Shown in pieces: positions 1-5,300 of a DNA stretch of 7,133 nt (position 1 is its first letter; every line of letters starts with the position of its first letter). Location of the stretch: NCBI GenBank assembly GCA_022013615.1, contig JAKLQB010000651.1, forward strand, positions 1-7,133, read 5' to 3'. The position numbers and the translations under genes are program-made. Under the pieces are notes generated by a model, which did not search any database, was not told the DNA's origin, and worked only from the letters and a program-made list of their open reading frames with translations. The DNA is from Desulfobacterales bacterium. GTDB taxonomy: Bacteria > Desulfobacterota > DSM-4660 > Desulfatiglandales > Desulfatiglandaceae.

Positions 1-57
1 GGGCTTGTTCTTTCTGATGAGGAAATCTGTGAAGAAGTTCAACTAAGCTACTTCTAA
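1..57 (+). CDS. Possible C-terminal tail of a plus-strand gene cut by the window edge
   Basis: Frame 1 is open from the first base to a TAA at 55-57 and would encode the last 18 residues of a protein (ending LSDEEICEEVQLSYF). Frame 2 is also open, to a TAA at 44-46 (ending RKSVKKFN), so the frame cannot be decided. Either way the gene would converge on the minus-strand amidotransferase, whose stop is at 43-45, and overlap its end by a few bases. The acidic, helix-like frame 1 reading looks slightly more protein-like. The stretch is too short to identify, and it may not be coding at all. Confidence 0.25.
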   Translation, partial: GLVLSDEEICEEVQLSYF

Positions 58-759
58 ATTTCCAAGATAGTTATTGAAAAATAATTCTGCAAGAGCGTGC
101 GCTTGGGGAATGTGTGTGTCGGCATCTATCAGTATTTTATCCGGCAGATTTCGATCCTTTATATGTTTGAACTCTTCCTGTCCGGCTTCCAGCCATTCAG
201 AGATCATGTCCTTTGTGATTTCAAAGTGAAACTGGAAACCATAACTCTTAGTGCCGATGCGCATTGCCTGGTTGAGGTAATCTTCAGAACTGACAAGCCG
301 GACTGCTCCATCAGGGAGGTGGAATGTATCTCCATGCCACTGAAAGACGAAAAATTTTTCTGGAAATGATTTTAGAAATGGGTCTTTCATGCCTTGATCT
401 GTCAGCCGAACGGCGTACCAGCCGATCTCCTTTTTTGGGCCTTTTGAAACCATGACCCCGGATGCCTTTGCCATAAGCTGGGCCCCTAAGCAAAAACCAA
501 TCACAGGTCGGTCTTGCTCAAGCGCTTCCCGTATGATCCTTGTCTCCTGCGCTAAAAATGGATAGACGTCCTCTTCGTAAACGTTCATGGGCCCTCCCAT
601 AACCACCAGCAGTGTATATTCCTGACAGTTCTTGGGAAAGGCCTCTCCACGATATAAATGAATGGTTTTTCTGTCCCATTTCCTCTGATTTAGAATATTT
701 CCAATAATACCCGACCCTTCACCTTCAACATTCTGAAATATGAGTGCCCTGTGTGTCAT
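43..759 (-). CDS. Stand-alone class I glutamine amidotransferase (GMP synthase GATase-like), substrate unknown
   Basis: The 238-residue protein has the class I (triad) glutamine amidotransferase fold, which hydrolyses glutamine to glutamate and ammonia and normally passes the ammonia to a partner. Numbered from the ATG at 759, the nucleophile-elbow motif GFCLGAQ places Cys90; the oxyanion-side motif VMGGPMNVYEED lies near residues 53-64; WHGDTFHLP is at about 141-149; and GFQFHFEI supplies the rest of the triad as His178 and Glu180. All catalytic residues are present, so it should be active. Length and motifs match stand-alone proteins of the GuaA-amidotransferase group (COG0518), many of which have no assigned acceptor. 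The frame is open to an upstream ATG at 834, but I prefer 759: a purine-rich GAGAGAGAAG lies just before it, the homology begins with MTHRALIFQN, and the extra 25 residues would be read through hairpin DNA. It is transcribed away from the dehydrogenase operon. A role in ammonia supply for the nearby glutamate enzymes is possible but not shown. Confidence 0.9.
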   Translation of the reverse strand: MTHRALIFQNVEGEGSGIIGNILNQRKWDRKTIHLYRGEAFPKNCQEYTLLVVMGGPMNVYEEDVYPFLAQETRIIREALEQDRPVIGFCLGAQLMAKASGVMVSKGPKKEIGWYAVRLTDQGMKDPFLKSFPEKFFVFQWHGDTFHLPDGAVRLVSSEDYLNQAMRIGTKSYGFQFHFEITKDMISEWLEAGQEEFKHIKDRNLPDKILIDADTHIPQAHALAELFFNNYLGNLEVA

Positions 760-800
760 CTTCTCTCTCGCAATCTTACAGTTTCTGATTCCTCGTATGT

Positions 801-820
801 GACTCCGCAACGCTGGAGTC
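801..820. repeat. Inverted repeat, 6-bp stem (GACTCC / GGAGTC)
   Basis: GACTCC at 801-806 pairs perfectly with GGAGTC at 815-820 around an 8-base loop. On the plus strand the stem is followed by TCTTTTT (821-827), which resembles a weak intrinsic terminator, although no plus-strand gene ends here. On the minus strand it falls in the untranslated leader of the amidotransferase, about 40 bases before its start. Its role is unknown; it could block antisense transcription from the left or belong to a dispersed repeat together with the hairpin at 836-855. Confidence 0.5.
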
Positions 821-835
821 TCTTTTTCGATCAAA

Positions 836-855
836 CTGGCCGCTTCGGCGGTCAG
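836..855. repeat. Stable 8-bp hairpin with a TTCG tetraloop
   Basis: CTGGCCGC (836-843) pairs with GCGGTCAG (848-855) across the loop TTCG, with one G-T wobble. Read on the plus strand this is the very stable C(UUCG)G tetraloop type; on the minus strand the loop reads CGAA. There is no T tract after it on the plus strand and only TTT on the minus strand, so it is not an ordinary terminator. An alternative pairing of GCCGC (839-843) with GCGGC (858-862) is also possible. It lies in the leader of the minus-strand amidotransferase. Confidence 0.55.
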
Positions 856-1087
856 AGGCGGCGCTGAACCCTATTTGGATAGCGTTTATCTTTAACACAA
901 TTGGAACAAATAAGCACCACTCAAATTTTAACCAGGGTGTAAGCATTGACAGAACAGCTCCGACTGCCGCAGCCAGGTTTGTGCTCACAGATATAATTTA
1001 GATATGTTATGGTGTAATGTGTCTACAAGGTGTTATGGGGTGCAGATTGTTCGAATAAATATGAATGTTTTATTTGCATTGAAATGA

Positions 1088-1114
1088 TTTACTGCATTAG
1101 ATAAACTATATAAT
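1088..1114 (+). promoter_or_regulatory. Candidate sigma-70-type promoter of the glutamate dehydrogenase-ANTAR operon
   Basis: A perfect TATAAT lies at 1109-1114, with TTTACT (4 of 6 matches to TTGACA) at 1088-1093 and a shortish 15-base spacer. Transcription would start near 1121, giving a leader of about 36 bases. The -10 box is inside an AT-rich inverted repeat (1104-1123). A second perfect TATAAT at 992-997 has no acceptable -35 box, and the TTGACA at 946-951 is too far from it (40 bases). Assignment rests on box matching only. Confidence 0.35.
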
Positions 1115-1123
1115 TTTATAGTT
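1104..1123. repeat. AT-rich inverted repeat overlapping the -10 box (AACTATA / TATAGTT)
   Basis: AACTATA (1104-1110) and TATAGTT (1117-1123) form a perfect 7-bp inverted repeat around the 6-base centre TAATTT. It covers the candidate -10 box and start point of the dehydrogenase operon, the position expected for a repressor operator. It is followed by GG and five T, so as RNA it could be a very weak AU-rich hairpin, but its low stability argues against a working terminator. The loop lacks the A1/G4 pattern of ANTAR targets. Confidence 0.35.
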
Positions 1124-1156
1124 GGTTTTTCCATCCTTAAAAGGAGGTCAAATGAT

Positions 1157-4100
1157 ATGACTGATCGGATTAGAACCCTACAAAAAGAGTTGCAGGAGGC
1201 ATTATCAACGCGGGATGCGGCACTTTATAGAAAAATTCAACGTACACTGGGAGCTCATCTACAAGAAGCCTCTGAGAACCTGGATTGGCTTTACGCCAAC
1301 ATGCATCCTTACTTTTTCATCACCATGAAGGAAGAAATCGAGGCGATCGTTAATCTGGCCGGATCCCTCCACAATGTCGTAAATCAGAAAAAAATCACTC
1401 TGATAGACCAGGAAGAAAATCTCATCGTGGCTCGTCTTGATCTCCCTGGTTCGCTATACGATACCCTGAAAACACTTCGGGAGCGAGATATCTCCTATGC
1501 TGAAATGATACACTCATATGGACCTATCCCTGGTGCCAAAAGGGACCTGGAAATTCAGAAGTTCGAGTTCGAGCAGAAAAGTAACGAGGAAATCGCTGGA
1601 GCAGGAAAGGCGAAAATTCCAAAGGGGACCAGGAAGGCTGTGGCTGCTGAAATGAAGCGCCTGTATCATGAGTTTGACCCAGAGGAACTGGATAAGGTTC
1701 TGGATCTCCTGTGGCATAACAACCAAACCTATGTGCGTATTTCGCCCTCTGAGAGGATCGCAAGGATCCTGTGGCTTTTCCTTCAGGCAAGAAGGCATGA
1801 CGGCCTTTACCTCGACGTGGAAAAAGCGGAACAGGTGTCCCGTTACAGGGAGTCACGTATCCTGTTCTCCGTGGGAAACCCGGAACAGAGGGGGTTTTTG
1901 GCTCAGGTGAGTGAGGTGTTCCAGCGGCTCAATATTGGAGTACGACGTTCCTATTGTCTTAGCATTAGCACGGGAGTTCACCCGTATTTCCTTGGGACGT
2001 TCTATGTCACACCTCGTGATGGCAAATTGATAGAAAAGGATTCAGAACTATTCCGAATATTGAAGACGGAGCTTTACAATACACAGATTTTATCAACTGA
2101 CAGGAGCACTTATAAAAATTTTTTGGTGAATAGTATAATGACGGGAGAGGAGGCGTCTCTAACCAATGCATTCATTGCATTTTGCCACACTACCCTGTCC
2201 CATAGCCACCCGGATCGCTTTGACCTGGAGGTAATCAAGAGTGCCTTTCAATCTGATCCGGATTTTACGTTAAAACTTATATACGTTTTTAGAAAAAGAT
2301 TCGATCCAGATGTGAAAAACAGGCAAAAAGCATTTGAAAAAGCGTTAAGCGAAATTAGTAAAGCTATCGAAAGCTACAACACTGGACACAGATATTTAGA
2401 CGAAGTCAGGGAAACGATATTTCGAACCTGTCTCTTATTCATCTCCTACACTCTCAAGACCAATTTTTTTGTACCTGAGAAGCATACCCTGGCTTTTCGC
2501 CTGGATCCTGCGTACTTAGCCGAGCTTGGGCCAGAGTTCACATCGGACCTGCCCCAGGACACGCCCTTCCGAATCACCTTCTTTTTCAGCCGATACGGGA
2601 TGGGATATCACATTGGTTTCTCAGATATTGCCAGGGGGGGGTGGCGGACCATCATCTGCACAACTCAGGACGAGTATACCATAAATACTAACACACTTTT
2701 CCGAGAGGTCTTCGTTCTTGCTCACACCCAGCACCTCAAAAACAAAGACATTTACGAAGGAGGTTCCAAACTGACTGTGGTCCTTGACGCAGAGGACTGC
2801 GATTCTCCTGAATCTGTGACCCAGCGCCTTTACAAGGCTCAGTATGGTATAAACAATGCGTTTCTCGATATTTTTGTGACTGAGAACGGTCATGCCAAAA
2901 ACCCACGAGTAGTGGACTATTATGGAGAGGATGAGCCCATTGAACTGGGACCTGACGAGAATATGCATGATTCCATGATCGAGCATATTGCTATGCAGTC
3001 CGTGAAGCGTGGGTATATTCTTGGTATAGGCATTATGTCAAGCAAGCGCGTAGGAATCAACCACAAGGAGTATGGCGTCACTTCAAGGGGTGTGGTGAAG
3101 TTCGCAGAGATTGCCATGAGGGAACTCGGTATCGACATTTACAAGGATGCTTTCACAGTGAAGTTTACTGGTGGAACTAACGGGGATGTGGCAGGGAATT
3201 GCATCCGTATCTTGTTGGAGCGGTGCCCTCAAGCGCAGATCCAAAGCATTGTAGACGGAACAGCAGGATTGTTCGACCCGGATGGGGCAGACCGGGGAGA
3301 GTTAGATAGGTTGGTGCTTAAGAGCGATTTGGACCGTTTTTCACCGGAGGCGCTTCACCCCGGAGGTTTTATGCTTTTTCGTCGGGAACGTCGAAAGGAC
3401 GGTCTACGAGAACTGCACAGGAAAGTGATCCGCACAGATTCGGGCGTTGAGGAGCACTGGATCACTGTGGATGAGTTTCACAGGGAAGTAGACGACCTGG
3501 CCTTTTCGGTTTCAGCAGATCTCTTCCTTCCTTGCGGGGGGAGGCCGGAGACCATTGACGGAAATAATTGGAATAGGCTTTTTGCTGGTGATGGAACCCC
3601 CACCGCCAGGGTGATTACGGAAGGGGCGAATTCCTTCATTACTCCTGAGGCTCGGGTAGAAATTCAGAAGAGAGGTGTAGTAGTTATACGCGATGCTTCG
3701 GCCAATAAGTGCGGTGTGATTTCCTCCTCTTACGAGATTATCGGCAACCTTCTCATGAAGGAGAAGGAGTTCCTTGATCACAAAGACGCTTATGTGAAAG
3801 ATGTGCTCGCTATCCTTGATAAGAGGGCTGAAGAGGAGGCGAACTTGATCTTCAAGAGGTATCGGGAAAGTGAGGGAAGACAGCTATATACCGAAATCAG
3901 TCATTCCATTAGCACAGAAATAAATAGGCACTATGCCAGGCTGTTTGACTTCTTTCAGGGCCAACCAGAGTTGTCAGGCCAGCCGCTTTTCCGAAAAGTG
4001 CTCTTGAATCACCTTCCCTCCTTTATCAGGGAAAACCCGAAGTATCGAGCACGGGTAAAAAATTTGCCACCGAAGATCAAATCTGCCATCCTTGCAAGTG

Positions 4101-4189
4101 AGATTGCCTCGTTTATCGTGTATCATGGCGGCTGGGAAATTGATTTTGAAAGTAGACTTAAGGAATATTTAAAGCAGCAATTTGCCTGA
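1157..4189 (+). CDS. Large (115-kDa class) NAD-type glutamate dehydrogenase
   Basis: This 1010-residue enzyme should oxidatively deaminate L-glutamate to 2-oxoglutarate and ammonium, most likely with NAD, in the cytoplasm. The catalytic half carries the hallmarks of the yeast GDH2-like large class: DIARGGWRT near residues 489-497 (substrate carboxylate binding); KNKDIYEGGSK ending at Lys538, the expected catalytic lysine; the nucleotide-binding turn GGTNGDVAGN at 672-681; PCGGRPE at 792-798; EGANSFITPEAR from 822; and DASANK at 846-851 followed by CGVISSS. The N-terminal half has two segments resembling ACT-type regulatory folds, at about 78-130 and 232-312, so effector control is likely. At 1010 residues it is far longer than the roughly 450-residue hexameric enzymes and shorter than the roughly 1600-residue bacterial NAD-GDHs. 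The ATG at 1157 follows a near-perfect AGGAGGT at 1142-1148 with 8 bases of spacing. A run of eight G (2634-2641) sits in the conserved ARGG codons, but the frame stays intact. It is the first gene of an operon with the GAF-ANTAR regulator. NAD rather than NADP preference is inferred from the class. Confidence 0.93.
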   Translation: MTDRIRTLQKELQEALSTRDAALYRKIQRTLGAHLQEASENLDWLYANMHPYFFITMKEEIEAIVNLAGSLHNVVNQKKITLIDQEENLIVARLDLPGSLYDTLKTLRERDISYAEMIHSYGPIPGAKRDLEIQKFEFEQKSNEEIAGAGKAKIPKGTRKAVAAEMKRLYHEFDPEELDKVLDLLWHNNQTYVRISPSERIARILWLFLQARRHDGLYLDVEKAEQVSRYRESRILFSVGNPEQRGFLAQVSEVFQRLNIGVRRSYCLSISTGVHPYFLGTFYVTPRDGKLIEKDSELFRILKTELYNTQILSTDRSTYKNFLVNSIMTGEEASLTNAFIAFCHTTLSHSHPDRFDLEVIKSAFQSDPDFTLKLIYVFRKRFDPDVKNRQKAFEKALSEISKAIESYNTGHRYLDEVRETIFRTCLLFISYTLKTNFFVPEKHTLAFRLDPAYLAELGPEFTSDLPQDTPFRITFFFSRYGMGYHIGFSDIARGGWRTIICTTQDEYTINTNTLFREVFVLAHTQHLKNKDIYEGGSKLTVVLDAEDCDSPESVTQRLYKAQYGINNAFLDIFVTENGHAKNPRVVDYYGEDEPIELGPDENMHDSMIEHIAMQSVKRGYILGIGIMSSKRVGINHKEYGVTSRGVVKFAEIAMRELGIDIYKDAFTVKFTGGTNGDVAGNCIRILLERCPQAQIQSIVDGTAGLFDPDGADRGELDRLVLKSDLDRFSPEALHPGGFMLFRRERRKDGLRELHRKVIRTDSGVEEHWITVDEFHREVDDLAFSVSADLFLPCGGRPETIDGNNWNRLFAGDGTPTARVITEGANSFITPEARVEIQKRGVVVIRDASANKCGVISSSYEIIGNLLMKEKEFLDHKDAYVKDVLAILDKRAEEEANLIFKRYRESEGRQLYTEISHSISTEINRHYARLFDFFQGQPELSGQPLFRKVLLNHLPSFIRENPKYRARVKNLPPKIKSAILASEIASFIVYHGGWEIDFESRLKEYLKQQFA

Positions 4190-4191
4190 TA

Positions 4192-4935
4192 ATGGAGAAC
4201 ATTACACCTAAAACGTACGACAGATACATCAAAGCACTTACGGATATCAGCCGGGCCATTACGTCCGATCTGTATTTGGAAGATATTCTGAAACTTATCG
4301 TGATGGTGACGGCAAAAGTGACAGGTGTTGAAATCTGTTCTCTGTGGCTCATAGACGAAAGCAAAAACCCGAAGAAGATCCGGCTGAAGGCCACCCAGGC
4401 AATTGACCCGGAATATTTAAAGGACCGCTCATTAAATATGGATGAAGGGGTAGTGGGCTTTGTGGCCACTCATAACAAACCACTCATCCTTATGGATGTA
4501 TTAAAGGAGCCCCGGTTTAAAGAAAAGGAGATGGCCAAAAAGCTTGGGCTGGTATCAATGGTCAGTGTGCCGCTTCATGCAAAGGAAAAAAAGGTGATAG
4601 GGGTTTTTAACTGTTTTACTGCAAAACCTCATGAGTTTTCCGAACCAGAGGTAAACCTCATAACGGCCGTTGCCAATCAAGCAGCCGTTGCCATCCTGAA
4701 CACTGAACTTATGGTCAAAACCAAAGTGATCCAGGAGGAGCTTAATACCCGCAAGTTAGTGGAAAGGGCAAAAGAGATACTTATGCGCCAACGCAACATG
4801 AATGGGGATGATGCCTTCCGATGGATACAAAAACGCAGTATGGATTCCCGCAAATCCATGCGCGATGTGGCCGAAGCAATCCTGCTTTCGGAGGAATTAG
4901 GATATTATTCCAGTATACCTCACGCCTTAAAGTGA
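4192..4935 (+). CDS. GAF-ANTAR protein, probable RNA-binding transcription antiterminator
   Basis: The 247-residue protein has an N-terminal GAF sensory domain (about 22-168, including the typical GVVGFVATHNKPLILMDV region near 86-103 and the VSVPLHAKEKKVIGVFN strand pair near 124-140), a short helical linker, and a C-terminal ANTAR domain (about 180-235). The ANTAR signature is clear: LNTRKLVERAKEILMRQ, then DDAFRWIQKRSMD and RKSMRDVAEAIL, matching the family pattern of three helices with conserved tR..verAK.iLM and A-f..iq..sm positions. ANTAR domains (AmiR, NasR, EutV) bind paired hexaloop hairpins in nascent RNA and prevent termination. The GAF domain, in place of a phosphoreceiver domain, suggests direct sensing of a small molecule, unknown here. 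The start is two bases after the dehydrogenase stop with no good Shine-Dalgarno site, so translation is probably coupled. A matching RNA target lies 256 bases downstream, before the glutamate synthase gene. No DNA-binding helix-turn-helix is visible. The family call is firm; the target assignment is a strong inference. Confidence 0.93.
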   Translation: MENITPKTYDRYIKALTDISRAITSDLYLEDILKLIVMVTAKVTGVEICSLWLIDESKNPKKIRLKATQAIDPEYLKDRSLNMDEGVVGFVATHNKPLILMDVLKEPRFKEKEMAKKLGLVSMVSVPLHAKEKKVIGVFNCFTAKPHEFSEPEVNLITAVANQAAVAILNTELMVKTKVIQEELNTRKLVERAKEILMRQRNMNGDDAFRWIQKRSMDSRKSMRDVAEAILLSEELGYYSSIPHALK

Positions 4936-4977
4936 TTCTTTAACAAATTTCCTTTTTTAATTACAAACCTCGTTAAA

Positions 4978-5009
4978 TGGTTGAGTCGTTGAGTGGTTAA
5001 GTGGTTACA
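4978..5009. repeat. Four imperfect tandem 8-base repeats (TGGTTRAG)
   Basis: Units TGGTTGAG (4978), TCGTTGAG (4986), TGGTTAAG (4994) and TGGTTACA (5002) follow one another without gaps. The array is short and degenerate and lies entirely between genes. It looks like low-complexity intergenic repeat DNA of the kind that is dispersed in some genomes; direct binding of a regulator is possible but has no specific support. Confidence 0.6.
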
Positions 5010-5071
5010 TTTATTTGAATTCATATCGTTTGCCCAAAAATTGGACACTTGATATGGTTTAAGCTCTAATC

Positions 5072-5083
5072 CCGCCGAGGCGG
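5072..5083. terminator. Small GC-rich hairpin, doubtful terminator
   Basis: CCGC (5072-5075) pairs with GCGG (5080-5083) around CGAG, within the perfect 12-base palindrome-like CCGCCGAGGCGG. It is followed only by TACTTGTTTTCC, a poor U tract starting five bases later. It is the only candidate for ending the dehydrogenase-ANTAR transcript, 137 bases past the stop codon, but the stem is short. It may instead be a dispersed GC-rich repeat. Confidence 0.25.
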
Positions 5084-5154
5084 TACTTGTTTTCCAACTC
5101 AACTATTAGGCTACTTACCTATTTGACGATCTGTGAATTATCACTAAAAAATAC

Positions 5155-5184
5155 TTGACAAACCCAACAAATATGGGTAATCAT
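5155..5184 (+). promoter_or_regulatory. Candidate promoter for the glutamate synthase leader
   Basis: A perfect TTGACA lies at 5155-5160. With an 18-base spacer, AATCAT (4 of 6 matches) at 5179-5184 serves as -10, predicting a start near 5191. That is exactly where the first leader hairpin begins, so the transcript would open with the regulatory RNA. A weaker alternative lies just upstream: TTGACG at 5123-5128, a 16-base spacer, and TAAAAA at 5145-5150. The close fit of predicted start and hairpin supports the first choice. Confidence 0.5.
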
Positions 5185-5190
5185 CTCAAG

Positions 5191-5247
5191 TTCCGCACAA
5201 AGGCGTGTGGAGTCATTTCTTGGAAGTAGACAAAGGCGTCTTGCTCC
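5191..5247 (+). promoter_or_regulatory. ANTAR-type dual hexaloop RNA element (P1-P2) in the glutamate synthase leader
   Basis: P1: TTCCGCAC (5191-5198) pairs with GTGTGGAG (5205-5212), eight pairs including two wobbles, closing the loop AAAGGC (5199-5204). P2: AGAC (5228-5231) pairs with GTCT (5238-5241), closing an identical AAAGGC loop (5232-5237), and GGA (5222-5224) pairs with TCC (5245-5247) beyond a 3x3 internal loop. Both loops are six bases with A first and G fourth, the conserved feature of RNA targets of ANTAR antiterminators. The ten bases ACAAAGGCGT occur exactly in both, 33 bases apart. P2's loop and 3' arm are also the 5' arm of the terminator at 5232-5271, so P2 and the terminator exclude each other. 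Binding by the GAF-ANTAR protein encoded at 4192-4935 would favour read-through. Confidence 0.85.
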
Positions 5248-5271
5248 TATTGGGGCAGGTGCCTTTTTTTT
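5232..5271 (+). terminator. Leader intrinsic terminator upstream of the glutamate synthase gene
   Basis: AAAGGCGTCT (5232-5241) pairs with AGGTGCCTTT (5257-5266), including two G-T wobbles. After a one-base bulge (T5242), GCTCC (5243-5247) pairs with GGGGC (5252-5256) with one wobble around the loop TATT. The stem of about fifteen pairs runs into eight T (5264-5271). It lies 29 bases before the start codon, so it is an attenuator and not the end of the upstream operon. Its 5' arm is shared with ANTAR hairpin P2. Confidence 0.88.
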
Positions 5272-5300
5272 GTTATATTGATTTTCAAAGGAGGAAAATT

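Larger units (their letters stand above)
760..1156. other. Divergent intergenic region between amidotransferase and glutamate dehydrogenase operon
   Basis: About 400 bases lie between two divergent genes and I see no convincing gene. The amidotransferase side is GC-richer and holds two hairpin-forming inverted repeats (801-820 and 836-855). The dehydrogenase side is very AT-rich from about 985 onward and carries a short direct repeat (1005-1015 and 1031-1041), a candidate promoter and an AT-rich inverted repeat. The short minus-strand reading frames here have no ribosome site and no protein character. Confidence 0.6.
4936..5190. other. Non-coding spacer between ANTAR gene and glutamate synthase leader
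   Basis: No gene is visible. From left to right it holds an AT-rich stretch with a short T run (4953-4958), four imperfect 8-base repeats (4978-5009), a small GC-rich hairpin (5072-5083), a short dyad resembling a CRP/FNR-family site (5132-5145) and the candidate promoter of the next gene (5155-5184). There is no strong intrinsic terminator directly after the ANTAR gene, so some read-through from the upstream operon into the leader at 5191 is possible. Confidence 0.6.

Noticed and set aside
97..369. Plus-strand 90-residue reading frame
   Set aside because: It is antisense to the amidotransferase's conserved C-terminal half and has no supporting start signal.
760..834. N-terminal extension of the amidotransferase to the ATG at 834
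   Set aside because: It would be translated from a hairpin region, lacks family-like sequence, and the ATG at 759 has a purine-rich ribosome site.
946..997. TTGACA at 946-951 and TATAAT at 992-997 as one promoter
   Set aside because: The boxes are 40 bases apart, far beyond the 15-20 bases a sigma-70 promoter needs.
1036..1051. Sigma-54-like promoter upstream of the dehydrogenase (TGG, then TTG at the right spacing)
   Set aside because: The -24 side lacks CAC and the essential -12 GC reads GT, so the match is too weak to call despite the nitrogen-related context.
1005..1156. A second ANTAR hexaloop pair in the dehydrogenase leader
   Set aside because: I looked for six-base loops with A1 and G4 on short stems and found none; the one clear hairpin has the loop TAATTT.
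1524..1856. Long antisense reading frames inside the dehydrogenase and synthase genes
   Set aside because: They lie opposite strongly conserved coding sequence, have no ribosome sites and no recognisable protein features; they are frame shadows.
5072..5083. GC palindrome as a strong operon terminator
   Set aside because: The effective stem is only four pairs and the U tract is interrupted; kept only as a doubtful feature.
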